Source: Medicago truncatula (Eukaryota; Streptophyta; Magnoliopsida; Fabales; Fabaceae). From it: DNA of 64,000 nucleotides. Under the pieces are notes generated by a model. The model saw only the letters and a program-made list of their open reading frames with translations, searched no databases and was not told the DNA's origin. Made by a program: the position numbers and the translations under genes. How positions within the stretch are numbered: position 1 is the stretch's first letter; the number at the start of each line of letters is the position of its first letter. Shown here in pieces: positions 37,774 to 50,989 of this stretch. The stretch is from NCBI RefSeq assembly GCF_003473485.1, contig NC_053048.1:45396255-45460254 (forward strand), read 5' to 3'.

Positions 37774-37799
37774 CGATGATTGAACGTTGCCAACCACAT
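37770..37799 (-). promoter_or_regulatory. Upstream ORF overlapping the GAUT start codon
   Basis: An ATG 26 bases before the main ATG encodes nine residues (MWLATFNHR). Its TGA overlaps the main start in the form ATGA, giving a stop-start overlap that would favour reinitiation or reduce main-ORF translation. The effect is inferred. Confidence 0.6.
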
Positions 37800-37902
37800 T
37801 TCACGCTAACCGCGATCACAAACACACAATTCGATGCGTTGAATACAAGTAACTAAACGCAGAACCTAGGGTTTCTTTCAGTTATTCGCTTTTGCGCTTT
37901 TT

Positions 37903-37903
<1 letters not shown>

Positions 37904-37931
<28 letters not shown>
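37904..37931. repeat. (GA)n microsatellite in the GAUT 5' leader
   Basis: About 14 AG/GA units, or CT-rich on the transcribed strand, about 130-160 bp upstream of the ATG. Pyrimidine-rich leaders are common in plant genes. Confidence 0.8.
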
Positions 37932-37935
<4 letters not shown>

Positions 37936-37973
37936 GCTCCTTCATGAATCATCCATCCATGTTCGTGCCTTGT

Positions 37974-39868
37974 AAAAAAATTCTCACTCTCTATTTTTTA
38001 TTCTTTTCTTTTTTTGTTATTTTTTCCGTTGACAGTATTTATACTTTGGGTTGCCTCGAGATTCGTTACCGGGGAGAAGAACTGAAAATGGGAAGAATAA
38101 AATAATAGAAGCGCTACTTTTTTTTTTATTTTTTTATTTCATTTTTATATGTATTCATTTATTTTTGGGACTTAGTATTAATAGTTGAGAAGGAGTACTT
38201 GAACTATTGTATCATGGAGATGATGAGGATGATGATGATAGATATGAGCTGTCGTTGATGTGACGCTATATTGGTCATACATACATACTCATATCATATG
38301 ATATGATGCCATACAACATTCAATCATCTCTACCAACAATCACGGTATAAAGTTTGCACTTTCAAATGAACATAACTTGTAGAAAATTAAATAAAAGAGA
38401 AAATGATCTAGAGTGATTAGCAAGGTAGGTATGTTGAACAACAATAAGATGAGATGCAAAGTGGAATATTTGTAAGCACTTTGACGCCAAGTTAATAAGA
38501 GAATAAGATTAGAAGTTGTGTACTTTGTATTTATGATGAATAATGATGTCAACTGTAAAGTCGTTTGATGGTTGATGACCGTTACAGTGTGGCGCGCTAT
38601 TAATGTCGAGCTCAAACCCATTAGATGTTTTAGAATGGAGGATTTTTTACTAATCTTTTGAGAAATTGGTGAGATAGAAAGTTTAAAGTTACTGGACTTG
38701 ATTTGGTCGAATGGACATATTCAGGGCAGAGTGTTGTTGAACTTTATATTCATGCAATTTAAAGTTAAGATTCTCTCCAATTTTTTCATCACCAATATTT
38801 TAAATTTATAAATAGAATAATGTGGCATTTGATGAGTAGGGTCGAGTTAGGCTTTACGACACCTAAGTTTTGTAAATTTTTTAAGGCTTATGTCTAACCT
38901 ATGGTCTATTATAGACTTACTTTTTAGGCATGAGTCTGACCTTCTAAAAGTCTCTCATGAGTTGCTAGTTTGTTTAAAAATCTATTTCATATGAACATTA
39001 AATAAGTATTGTGATCTAAATTTAAATAGATTGTCTAACTAATAGATCAATGAGATTAAACTCTCTTTTGATACTTAACATGAATTTTTGGAGAACTTGA
39101 CTACATATTATATCATATTTCAATTTATAGTTTATAATATTACATTTAAATATACGAAAAACTAATATAACTAATAAACTTAAATCACTGAAAAGGTTAA
39201 CAAATTTATAATTTAATTCAAGGTATAAAATAAAATATAATGACGAATAATGTTATTATTCATATTTACTTAATTATGTCGATCTAACAGGCATAAGAGA
39301 CTTTTTTAATGGCATGTGGTATGATCCTTAATGATAAATAGACTTTTAAAAGAAAAAATCAAACCATTCTCCACCTAAGAAAAAATATTTGCCTGATTTA
39401 ATTTGTCATAGATTAGACCATAGACCCTTATAGGCTGACTTGACATATTCTCATCCTTATTAATGAGTTCAAGTGTTTAACATACATTTTAAAACTTTTC
39501 AAAACTATAGTAATACAATAAAAAACATAAAGAGAAAAATTGAATGGATCTTAACCCGAAAATATTCAGGGTGTTGGAACAGTCCAAAACTAGAGTTTTA
39601 GAACATTGTTTAAGAGTAATTGCAAGGGGATACTCCTTTCTTTTTTATTCTTGTCTTGGTTACTAACAAAACAGTTATTGAATATTTATGACAAAAGTAT
39701 TGTAGTATATTTTTCTGTTATAGTAGTTTTATTTTGATAAAAATATTATAGCTTTTTCAGCAAAAAAACATAGCTTCATTAAATACATTCTATTATTTGA
39801 GTCAAAAAAATAAATACTTTTTATTTTTACCTCTCTAATAATCGATGTCTTCCTTCTTTTTTTGGTTT
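37974..39868. other. Intergenic sequence, no gene seen
   Basis: GAUT promoter side and beyond. No supported exon, domain or RNA gene was found; short frames are AT-rich and isolated. Confidence 0.5.
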
Positions 39869-40257
39869 GGTTTAAATATGCCTTTAGTCCTCGCATTTTC
39901 ATCATATTTTGGCATTGGTCCCTACACTTTTTTTTTGTTTGGAATTGATCCATGTACTTTGTAAAAATATTGGTATTGGTTCCTCTATTAACTTTCTGTT
40001 AAAAAAAACACAAAACTATTGGTATTGGTCCCTGCACTTTGTAAAAATATTGATATTGGTGCCACGTGGCGTGAAATGATTGGGCCACGTGGCACTCCGT
40101 TGATTTTGTGTTTTTTTTTAACAGAAAGTTAACAGAGGGACTAATACCAATATTTTTACAAAATGCAGGGACCAATGTCAAAATCTGATAAAAGTGCAGG
40201 GACCAATGCCAAAATCTGATGAAAGTGCAGGGACCAGTGACACATTTAAAACCAACC
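39869..40257. mobile_element. MULE-like MITE with long inverted repeats
   Basis: The left part (GGTTTAAATATGCCTTTAG, GGCATTGGTCCCTACACTTT, GTAAAAATATTGGTATTGGT, TAACTTTCTGTTAAAAAAAA) is repeated in inverted order on the right (CAGGGACCAATGCC, ACATTTAAAACC). The centre carries GCCACGTGGC-type words in both arms. TTTTGGTTT occurs at 39860-39868 and 40258-40266 and may be a 9-bp target duplication, but the flank is itself repetitive. Confidence 0.65.
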
Positions 40258-40880
40258 TTTTGGTTTTGAGACAAAATCTTAAGGTATCTTCTTAAAATGA
40301 AAAAGAATCAGTTTCGTTTGAGTTTGTACATCGGGTCCGTGTTCTCTATCTGATATGGGTCATAAATTTGTCGTGCTACTTTCCTTGCTGTGCGGTCCAT
40401 TTCACGTTGCATATCTGCCAATGAAGCCAAAATGATAAACTTACCCGAAAAGGCAAACAACATCATCATTCATCTGAAATGCTTGTAGTTGTGGTCGGAA
40501 GTTTCTGTTGTGCAAATTAAAAACTAACCAAGCATCCAATTTATGGTTTTTTGAGTGAATGCCAACCTTCCTAACAATGACTATCAATTGTGACTAGTTT
40601 TGAGAAAAAAAAATTCAATCATACTCTAGTTCTAGTTCCTAAAAAATAATAATATAAAAAAAATAGAGGAACAAAAATATGAGGAGGAAAACCAAAATTC
40701 GTAGTCCTAATTTGGAAGTTGAACTGCGCTACTTACATGAAAAGTATTCTAAATTTCCTCGTATTATACTTTTATGATTTAGATGTAACCTCACTAAAAT
40801 CATCTTCAATTATCTTTAGTTCAGGTTATATGAAATTCAAAGACTCTTAGTGAGAACATCTTTCAATAGCATAATGATTT

Positions 40881-41150
40881 TCATAATTTGACTAATTTGA
40901 AATGAAGGTTGTTCAATTTTAGTGGTTTATCCCCCTTCTGCATTGTAACTTTACCATGTAACTTGCTCTTGAAGTTTTCCAACCCTCGTTGGTGTAACTC
41001 TTCAAGAAATTTTAATTGATAGTGTGTCACCTTTGATACAAGATTTTGAAGACTGACTAATGCAAAATCAATCACATTATTTAAGGCTTGTACAAAAGAA
41101 GTAAATAAAATAACGATGTTTCTTCTTGGCTGGCTCATCATTAATGGTGG
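40881..41150 (-). other. Unrecognised open frame
   Basis: The C-terminal 85 codons (from MSQPRRNIVILF) have a fairly normal amino-acid mix, with HYQLKFLEELHQRGLENFKS. There is no known domain, no clear promoter and no splice partner. Upstream it runs into a TA microsatellite. It may be a gene relic or chance. Confidence 0.2.
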
Positions 41151-41318
41151 TATGAAGAGGTCGTTGAGAAACATGGTAGAGTCCAGCAAAGAGCACAATA
41201 AAATGAAAGAAATAAGACTGACCAAAAAAAAAATGAAAGAAATAAGAAATTGATAGGTTGAAATTTATTGGTATATCCCAATCTTCTTCTTCTCGTAAGA
41301 AAAAGCCCAATATTCTGT

Positions 41319-41321
<3 letters not shown>

Positions 41322-41380
<59 letters not shown>
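41322..41380. repeat. (TA)n microsatellite
   Basis: An uninterrupted run of about 29 TA units. Reading frames of repeated Tyr-Ile across it are artefacts. Confidence 0.95.
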
Positions 41381-41381
<1 letters not shown>

Positions 41382-42284
41382 CACCCAATATTAAATTATT
41401 ATTTTTATTTTAAAAAAGGGTGAAAGTGTGCAACAATGAATTTCCCTGCCCATGTATGTTATAGTATTTTTGTAGTTGAAGTATAAAATTATCTCCAAAT
41501 AATAATCAACATATAAATAAAAGCATCAATCAAAATATCAACTAGAATAAACAAGAGAGATCAAGCTAATTTATTGATCTTCGAAATCGTGGTAATTTGA
41601 TGCCAACAACGGCAAAATAAATAACCCTAAAATTATTAATGGTGATAACGTGCAAAATAATAAACCATTACATAAATCCAAGGGACGTGACAACAACTTT
41701 AAAAGTTTATCCATCTCATAAGCACGGACTCTTTTCGAGGATGAATCATACTCGAAGTTACAAAAACAACTCGAATTTATCTCATAGTAAATGTAACCCA
41801 TAAAGAAAAATTGGAAGAGGAAATGGTTTTGTTATTTGCTGTCGTGCATCATTTTTTCTCCACCGGAAGTGTGTTACTACTTACATCATTTTTATTTATT
41901 GGCACAAGCAATAGACAAATTTATTAACAAAATTAAAGTAGGGTTGGATGGATATATTTGTGTTTTTGCATACACGTGAAGAAAAAGAATTAAGCTTTTG
42001 AATGAGTCATTTAAACCATATATGGATACTTACATAAAACCGTTTTTTAGGTAAGAAAAATAAGGCAAGGCTTGACTGAGTCAAGGTTGGTAAATTTTCA
42101 GAATAATAAAACGTGTAAAAGATTCATTTTTGGATAGCCTTATTTTTTTACTAACTTTTGAAATAAAATAACTCTAAAATTACAAAATTTTCTTCCTCCA
42201 AAAAAACCTAATACTCTGTCCAAACAAAACCAATATTAAATTATTATTTTTAAGGTCATATAACTTGTGTCATATAAGAGTAGT

Positions 42285-42778
42285 GGCGGAGCCAATAAAA
42301 GTTAGGTAGGTCACTAAAATAAACTATAGTATATAAACACAAAATGAAAATTTTAATAAAATATAAGGGAGTACTTTAAAAAAATGAATGACATATTTTA
42401 CTACTACTATGAATTTTGAAATTCTTTTTTTATAGTACAATTTTAATTGAAGAGATTTTTAGTTGACAAGACAATATAAAGGAGGTTTGAAACCCCTCGC
42501 AAATTAGATGATAAACATGACAAAAACCATGTAAGGTCACTTTTTGAACCGTCGAAAACAAAATCGTTAAAAAATTATTTAAAATCTCACTAAATGGACC
42601 TGTGATGTTTAATTTTTTTGGGTAGGCCACTATACCATTTTGTGGGAATTTAGATCTGCCAAAAACTAAAATCGCTACTAAATTATTTAAAATCCAGCAA
42701 AATAAAAAGATGGTTGTTAATTTTCAAATTTTTTCTAATGGATAGTGGTCCATCCCAGCTCATGAAGGGTTCCACCGC
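42285..42778. mobile_element. Small non-autonomous DNA transposon
   Basis: The left end TAGTGGCGGAGCC and the inverted right end GGTTCCACCGCTCC (reverse complement GGAGCGGTGGAACC) are related termini. TAAGAG flanks both sides and may be part of the target duplication. The left end resembles the terminus of the hAT element at 47496. No transposase is present. Confidence 0.5.
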
Positions 42779-43326
42779 TCCTAAGAGCACAAGGTCGGAA
42801 GTTAAAAACTAATATTTATATTAAAAAAATAAAAGTTTAAACTTTAAAATAAAAAATACACAGTTTTCAAGATTTTCTTTCAAATTTTAGTTTTTTAAGT
42901 TGTGCTCCAGGATACAAGTTGATATTTCTCTTATTTTTATTTAAAAAATTGTGTTAGTGTGCAACCATGAATTTCCACCCATATTATTATAGTCTTAATA
43001 AAAAATTAATGAAAATAAGTGTGTGCAAAGTTTAGCAACCATGAATTTCCTTCCTCAAACGTATCCTGTCATGTTGCTTCTATGTACTATTACTTCAAAA
43101 CCTACCATGTTATATTAGCAAGGCATTATTATTGTGTCCTTTTTTTACCCCACAACCTATCTAATCACTCACCAAATAAATTCATGAACAACACATCTTA
43201 ATTCCATTGCTTTCTCTCCCTCATCTTCATCTCATCCTCTTCTTTCTGAAAATAGCATAAACCTTTCTCTCCTTACTTCACTCTAAATCCATTCATACCA
43301 AACAATTAATCCTGCAAAATAAATAA

Positions 43327-46300
43327 ATGGCTCTTGCTGGTTCTGAAGTAGAGCTTAAAGTTCAAGCTATGAATAAGAAGAAAACTACTATTTCAAGAAG
43401 CTGGATTTTGCTAGACCGTGATGGTAGAGATATAGTATTGGATGTGGATAAGTATGCTATTATGCGTTTGGTTGAAATTCATGCAAGAGATCTTCGTATA
43501 ATGGATCCTCTTCTTTCATATCCTTCCACCATTCTTGGAAGAGAGAAAGTCATTGTTCTCAATCTAGAGGCAAACACACAAAAATACTTTGTTTCAATAC
43601 AATCATAACTTGTTCTGTTTTTTGTTCTGTTTTTTATCTTGTATTTTTTCTTTTGCAGCACATAAAAGCTATAATCACTGCTGAAGAGGTTAGTATAGTA
43701 TCTTAATATGAAATATTAGGGTATCTTTAAGTGACTTTCTTTTTTAAGAGCTTTTTATTTTGTTTAGTAAAAATGATGAAGTGAAAATGGAAAATTTGTT
43801 TGTTTATAGGTATTGGTTAGAGACCCAATGGATGATGATGTTGTGCCTGTTGTTGAAGAGCTACGAAGAAGGTTACCACTTAAGGTAAGTGTTGCTGGTC
43901 AAGGCCAAGTAGAAGAAGAGTTGTGTGTTCAAGAAGGTGAAGGTGGAGAAGAAAATGGTAAGTTTTTTTTTTTTTTCTGATATATAGAAAAAAAATGACA
44001 CTAGTCATTAGAAACTCGCACACATATGAGTGGAGCAGCCGGAACTCAAACCCAATTACGGCATTCAACCTAACAATTATGGCTTTTTTATTAGATTAGA
44101 ACTTGTGGATAAGCCTTTGTTTTGTTTGTGAGAAATACATTGTATCGGTATGGGATTTTTATTTTATTATCATTGGAAAGATCTAGTGTTGTGTAGTTTC
44201 ATGGCACTTCATTTATTTATTTTGATTTTGGGTTGTTTTTAATAATAATGGGAAATTGACTTGTGGTGGTTTTGTAGAATTTCCATTTGAGTTTCGAGCT
44301 TTGGAAGTTGTATTGGAGGCAATTTGTAGTTTCCTTGATGCACGGACAAGGGAGTTAGAGACTGCTGCTTATCCAGCTTTGGATGAACTAACCTCTAAGG
44401 TAATCAAATCTTTGTATTATGAGTTATTTTGCTCTTAATTAACACACTATTTCTTGCAAGAGAGTCTAAGTAATCTAGAATTTGAATAAGAATCTGAAAG
44501 TAACTAAAGTCTAACAAATAACCGTTAGTTAGGAATAAATTCGGACTACTTCAAAAGAGTATTATTTTGCTCTCTTAACATGAATTTCATTATATCTCAT
44601 TTTTAGCATCATATCACCCACATATCACATCACATCTCTATTTCTTATATTTTTTATTATATTTTTTATTAATTCTCATAATAAGGCATACAATGTTTAT
44701 ATAGACTTGGGCATATTCATAATAAGATAAGTGTACCCTAACTTACTCAATATTATCCCCTAACAAGATACCTTCTAGATCCTTTTAGATTAAGGTGAGT
44801 CATAATAACTTCTAGAACTAGCTGAGTCAGCACATTAGTACTCATTATTCTAAATATACTATCACTTTTGCACTTAAAATTTAAATTGCATATATAATAT
44901 GTACTATGTACTAAGGTTTTTTTTTGGAAAGGCGTGATATAGTAAGTTGTAACACATGAAAAATACTGATTAATTTTAATGTTTGGATTTTCCTATAATA
45001 TATATATGTTGTCACAAAATTATGGTCCCTTGTACCCGTAATAATCGTCACTCTGGTTGAATTACATTTGTGTACAGATCAGCAGTCGTAATTTGGATAA
45101 AGTGCGAAAATTAAAAAGTGCAATGACTAGGTTGACAAATCGTGTTCACAAGGTATGTTGAAATAACAAATAGATTTTTTAGGTAATTTTTTCTTTTCAA
45201 AAGGCCTAGCCGTCAAATTAACTGTCTCAACGGTTTTCATTTTCCTTAAACATGTTTATAACCAAGAGTTTTCATGATGGAACTTAACTTTGATTAATAA
45301 TTTAATTTCTTGTAGATAAGAGAGGAACTAGAAAACCTACTTGATGATGATGATGACATGGCTGAACTTTATTTATCAAGAAAGTTGGCTGTTTCATCCT
45401 CTCCCTCAAGTAGCTCTGATGGTCCCAATTGGCATCACAGTCCATATCAAGGTTCAAAAATACACAGATCAAGCAGAGGAAGTGCAGCAACACTTCAAGG
45501 GGAGAATGATGTTGAGGAACTTGAGATGTTACTAGAGGTTATTAAATTCTTCATTTCATTTTGCAACACATAAAGTTGGCTACCAGAAAAACCAATAGAA
45601 ATTAGAGACTAAAATAAATGAAAATCTCTCATTTGGCGTCAGTCGGCGTTGAAGCTGTCTGATCAAGATCGGACAGTTTTACAGTGTTGACTGCAGTTGA
45701 TTGCATACAGTCATTACTGCACCCTAATCCATTTCCATGAATTAGCCTATGATGTATTGAACTGAATAATGTTGTTCTTTGCAGGCCTATTTCATACAAA
45801 TTGATGGCACGTTAAATAAATTGACCACGGTACTAACGGTGAACTAAACTACATTTTACATGTAATCTTTCTTTCTTACTTATTATAATTTGATTTCTGT
45901 TTTACACTTTAGGTGCGAGAGTATATTGATGACACCGAAGATTACATCAACATACAGGTAAGTTTCAGGGCACAAAATTAAGTAAATTCGTTCCTTTGTA
46001 GATATTAAGTTCTTAATCTCTTACAAATTTGCACACCATTGGTTTGTAGCATGAATATTAATAGCACTTTATAATGGGTTGTATTTGCATGAATGCAGCT
46101 TGATAATCACAGAAATCAACTGATTCAGGTATAATTAGCCAAAATTAATGTATTCAAATAATATGTTATTACTTTTTATATCCTTATTGTGTGTGACATA
46201 TATGCAGCTAGAGCTATTCCTAAGTTCCGGGACTGTTTGTTTATCAATATATTCATTGGTGGCTGCAATATTTGGCATGAACATTCCATATACATGGAAA

Positions 46301-46512
46301 GAAGGTCACGCATATGTATTTAAATGGGTATGTATACATGCCCCTGCATAAATATTAAAAGAAAAAGAGAATAGGTTGTTTTTTATTCTGATTTTTATAT
46401 ATTTGGGTATCAATTGCATCTTTAGGTGGTGATTCTTACTGGAATGGTTTGTGGATCCTTCTTTTTGTCCATAATATTGTATGCTCGACGCAAAGGTCTT
46501 GTTGGGTCTTGA
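43327..46512 (+). CDS. Magnesium transporter, MRS2/MGT (CorA-like) family, MRS2-3-like
   Basis: Membrane Mg2+ channel of the CorA-MRS2 superfamily, working as a pentamer. Eleven exons: 43327-43569, 43659-43688, 43810-43957, 44278-44399, 45078-45152, 45316-45537, 45785-45829, 45913-45957, 46099-46128, 46208-46327, 46426-46512; 1167 bp, 388 aa, all phases agree. Key blocks are [72 protein letters not shown] and [20 protein letters not shown]. The signature GMN is at 343-345 after the first membrane span, followed by IPYTW. The second span is about 361-381 and the tail is ARRKGLVGS. Wording fits AtMRS2-3, but the protein is about 95 residues shorter, mainly at the N terminus and the acidic loop. 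Intron 1 has a GC donor (AG|GCAAAC), since no GT fits there. The leader is CT-rich. Confidence 0.95.
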
Positions 46513-46934
46513 AATGAATGAAAATTGATGCGTCTTGTTGGGAGGTACCAGAATATTATAAAGTGTACAGAAAGTGGAAATCCAAGGCCAATTTCGATAT
46601 TTAGCACCAAAATTAACAATACTATAATTTGTTTTTTTTTTTTAAGATAATGCTAGATTTGTTGTAATATCATTTTTTCTTAAAAAAAAATAGGTGATGA
46701 GATGATGTGTCGGTCTAAGATATAGAAGATCTTTGAGCTCAAAGAATACTTGCAAAATAACGGTAGTTGCGGTCAATTTATGTGTGCAATAGCTTGATTT
46801 ATAATGGCTTTTAATTGTGCGCAAAATAACAGTTGTTTCAAAATTCATTTTTTAGGTTTTACGAAGAAATAACAGCAGGTGCAAAATTCACTTGTTAATT
46901 GCAAAATACAAGTGGTATTCCTTAAAAAAATATA

Positions 46935-47434
46935 GGGTTAAATATGTTTTTGGTCCCTATAAATATATTAATTTTTTGTTTTAGTCCCTCTAAAATTTTC
47001 CTTCAACTTTTAGTCCCTATAAAATTTTCAATCACTACTTTTGGTCCCTATTTTAAAGTTAATTTTAGTATTTTTGAATGAAATTGTGCAGAAATGTGTA
47101 GAATATTGTAAAAATATTTTCCAAAAAAAATTAGAATTTTTTAACTAAACATAAATTTAATATGAATTTTTAACTATCAAAAATATAAAAATTCATATTA
47201 AATTCATGTTATTTTAAAAAATTCTAATTTTTTTTGGGATAGATTCTTATAATATTATGAATGTTTCTGCAAAATTTTATTCAAAAATACGAATTCTACA
47301 TATGATTTTATTTTAAAGGAGGGACCAAAAGTGAAGATTGAAAATTTTTAAGGGACTAAAAGTTGAAGGAAAATTTTAGAGGGACTAAAACGAAAAGTTG
47401 GTATATTTATAAGGACCAAAATCATATTTAACCC
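46935..47434. mobile_element. MULE-type MITE with 9-bp target duplication
   Basis: A 500-bp element with ends GGGTTAAATATG and CATATTTAACCC, and inner inverted words TTGGTCCCTATAAATATA / TATTTATAAGGACCAAA. It is flanked by AAAAATATA at 46926-46934 and 47435-47443; the 9-bp duplication points to Mutator-like transposase. The centre also folds back (ATTTAATATGAATTTT). No coding capacity. Confidence 0.82.
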
Positions 47435-47495
47435 AAAAATATATATAAAGTTCAAGTGGTATTGAAGTTTGATTTGAATTATATGATTCTGGTGT

Positions 47496-47557
47496 CAGTG
47501 GCGGAGCCAGGAATTTCATAGAGCCTGAGCAAAAAATTTATCGAAACTTCATGTGAC

Positions 47558-47594
<37 letters not shown>

Positions 47595-50300
47595 TCATAA
47601 ATCGAAATAAAAGAGGTTCATCATTTTTTTCAACAAAAGTACAACTTAAAATAAGAAAGATGAAATATAACCTGTCAATAGCGTGCTAAATAAAATTAGG
47701 AGGTAAATGTTCTTTCCGCGACCTCTTTCGAGTGAATGTTCGAATAATATCAACATCATCAAGTGACTTAAATATCTCCCGCTCGGTGTAACATATCATC
47801 AAGTCGTTCAACCACCCATTGTTGATATTGTTGCGCAATTTAGTCTTAATAATCTTCATTGTTGAAAAAGCTCTTTCAACGGAAGCTGTCGACACCGGCA
47901 ATATCAAAGCCAACTCAATGAGTTTGTAGACCAATGGAAATACCAAATGTTTCTCAGTTTGAACCATCTTCATAGCCAAACTTTGAACATCTTCACAAGA
48001 AGAAAAGGAAACATGCCTTTTCATTTGAAGTACATAAGTATCAAGTTATTCCCTTATTGTTCCACGGTCATCATCAGAAAAGTCTGCATGATAAATATCA
48101 GCAAGAAGAGCAAGCTTATCAACATCAAACTTGGAGAAGGAGTTCTTGGGATCAAGACATGAGAAGCAATCAAGTACAATGTTACTTCCTTCACTAAAGC
48201 GATGATCCATCTCCACACATAATTTGTCAATAGCAACATAAAAAATCTCGGCACGGTAATGGTGAAGATTAGTGACGGTCCTCCCTTCTAGTCTTGAACG
48301 ACCCCGAACCGGTATTTCTTCATCCATATTTGGCACCAAAATACCTTTAGCAACACAAAATTCTTGTACATCAACAAATAAATTATCCCAACCACTATCT
48401 CTCAATGTGGCCAACTGAGCTTTGACGACATTAATTAATTCCATGGCACTAACAATCTTAAGATCTTTTCTTTGCAAGATTTTTGAAAGCTCGTTTGTGA
48501 TACCAAACAACTTTAACATTAACTTCAAAATGAAAGCAAATTTAAAGCTCTCCATTTTTTTATCAAACCCGCCGCTTGAGATGGTCCACGTCCATCTTCA
48601 TGAACCATACTAAGCACCACTAACACGGAGGACCACATCTGATCCAAACGAAGCAACATAGTATGATATGAACCCCATCTAGTATCCCCGGGTCTAGCAA
48701 GAGTAGATGATTGGTTCAAGCCCCTTCCTGTAGATATCTCACCACTCTCAAGTTTTTTCAAAATATCTTTGTGTTATGTCTCCATCAAAGCATCCCTTCT
48801 CTTGCAAGATGCACTCGATGTTGTTATAATCAAGGAGATGTACTCAAATAAATCATTAATAGATGAGCAACTACTAGCAATAGACACAATCACCAATTGC
48901 AAGCAGTGAGCATAACAATGGACATAGAAAGCATAAGGATTTTCATCTAGAATCTTTCTTTGCAAACCATTAAATTCACCTCTTATATCTGAAGCTCCAT
49001 CATATCCTTGCCCTCGTATCCTTGAAATAGATAACTTGTAACGATCAAGAATACAATAAAGAGCATTCTTTAGTGCCTCAGAAGTAGTATCTTTGACATG
49101 ATGTAGAGCAATAAATCGTTCCACAACATCCCCTTTGTTGTTCACAAACCTAGAAATATAATATGTCAAAGCAGTTTAATTGTAGCATAATGAAACAGTG
49201 AATGAGGCATTATTAACGTGAATAAGGTTCAACATGGTTTTATGATTGAATAAGGATGCGGGAAAGCAACATAGAATAAATATGCCTAAGAAAATCACAG
49301 ATGCTCTTTGACGGATAATATAAATTGGAAAATATAACTACTAACCTCAACATCACCGCCATTTGCTCTTTGACGGATATATCTCGTGACTCATCAATAA
49401 GCACAGAGAATTGTTTATCACCAAGCTCTTCCATAATGACATTCATAACTTCATGTGCACAACACTCTGCAAGTTCCTTTTGAATGTCACCGGAAGTCAT
49501 TATGCAATTTTTTCCACCACGGTCAAAAGCATATCTCACTTGTTCATTATTAGTTTTTACTTAATCTACCATCTCTCTAAAATTACCCTTGTTTAGAGAA
49601 GTAGTTTTTTCATCATGGCCACGGAAAGCAATGCCTTGTGCTATAAGATATCTAGTACAATCTAGAGAACAAGTCAAACGGATCTTATACAATTCTTCGG
49701 ATTCCTTAGTTGCTTTAGCTAACATACTTTCTATGCTTTGTCTTTGATTATTATAATCATCATAATGCTTGATACATGAGTTGTGCATACTATTATGACT
49801 ACCAATATGATCTTTTAAGCCTTTAGATGCATGCTTCCAATCTTTAAATCCGTCTTTGATGAAGACATCGAAACCAAAGTACTTGCCCCCCCGGGTTGCT
49901 TAAATAGAAAGCAATAGAAACAACAAGCTGCATCCTTGAACTCACTGTATTCAATCCATGTATACTTCTTATACCATGAGCTACAAAATGCTCTTCTTTG
50001 ACTCCCAAATAGAGTACGAAGAAAACTTGACAAATTTGGTTGCATTGGACCCTTCAAGATATATGCCCTCCTCACTTGGTCTTGAATATTCGGAGCATAT
50101 GTATGAATTTGTTTCCTACGACCTGGATCACGTATAATCTCAATTGGATTAAACTCATTGGCCACATTAGGTGGTGGTTCTTCTACTTTGGCTTCCGGTT
50201 GCACAACATTCACATTACTTGTTCTATTAACCAAAAATCTCCTCATCTCTGAAAGTTTATACGGAAGATAATATATCACATATGAGTTTGAAAACATCAC
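47496..50300 (-). mobile_element. Decayed hAT-type DNA transposon with TTF zinc finger
   Basis: Minus-strand remnants in order. A TTF-type zinc finger lies at 50300-49815 (IRDPGRRKQIHTYAPNIQDQ, CCFYCFLFKQPGG). The DUF4371/transposase core runs from 49788 to 48525 (FSVLIDESRDISVKEQMAVM, GQGYDGASDIRGEFNGLQ, HCYAHCLQLV, ARPGDTRWGSYHTMLLR). The hAT dimerisation region is at 48024-47686 (ELALILPVSTASVERAFSTM). A likely intron is 49346-49150. The frame is interrupted by about three in-frame stops (for example near 49561, 48774 and 48046) and about two frameshifts, at homopolymer runs near 49890 and 48555, so it is not autonomous. The left terminus CAGTGGCGGAGCCAGGA starts at 47496; a matching right terminus was not found. 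Confidence 0.9.
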
Positions 50301-50989
50301 AATTCACAATTTTAATTCTCATCATTTCATATAATTTTTTTACTGATCTGATAAAAAACAAAGCAGAACAAACAAAAAGAAAATGAATGTTAAGAAAAAT
50401 AAAGGTTAGAGAATCAAGTACTTGTGAATTTAGATACCAATTCTATCAACAAAAATCACAATCGCATAGTATAAGTACCACACAAAATGAAAGTATTTAA
50501 CAATTAACACAAAATGCACACATTATAAATTGAAGTTGTGATAATCACAACCTTGAACCTTATAATCAAATAATGTATTTAATCCTTGTCTGGAGTACTA
50601 TCACCTGCAACCATAGTCTATTAATCCTTTCTCTTTAATTTGTTAAACAATGTCACGCATTTTCATCAAATTGATTATGGGCATATTCCATTTTCTTATA
50701 GAGCGCATGCAATATAATAATAGGGAAACCATCACTAACATGAGTTCTGAAGAGGAGTGTACATCCGGAAACAATCACTATTTTTGCACTGTCTATATAT
50801 AAAAATTACACATACAATTATGCCATCTAAAAGTGCATCTTAAAAATTAGGAACATTATTTTTAAACAACTGACTGGGCTTAAGTCCAAAAAACTACATA
50901 GGAACTAAACAAAGGAAATAAACATCCTTAAAATTAACATTAAAAACCTGCTCCACCTCTTGAGGAGGTTGAATTAATCAGAAAGTATC

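Noticed and set aside
37774-37797. Alternative upstream start for the GAUT protein
   Set aside because: The in-frame codon is GTG, not ATG, and Arabidopsis GAUT6 as remembered starts at MKQ; the next ATG upstream is the separate uORF.
41077-41388. Frame with a long Tyr-Ile repeat
   Set aside because: Direct translation of the TA microsatellite.
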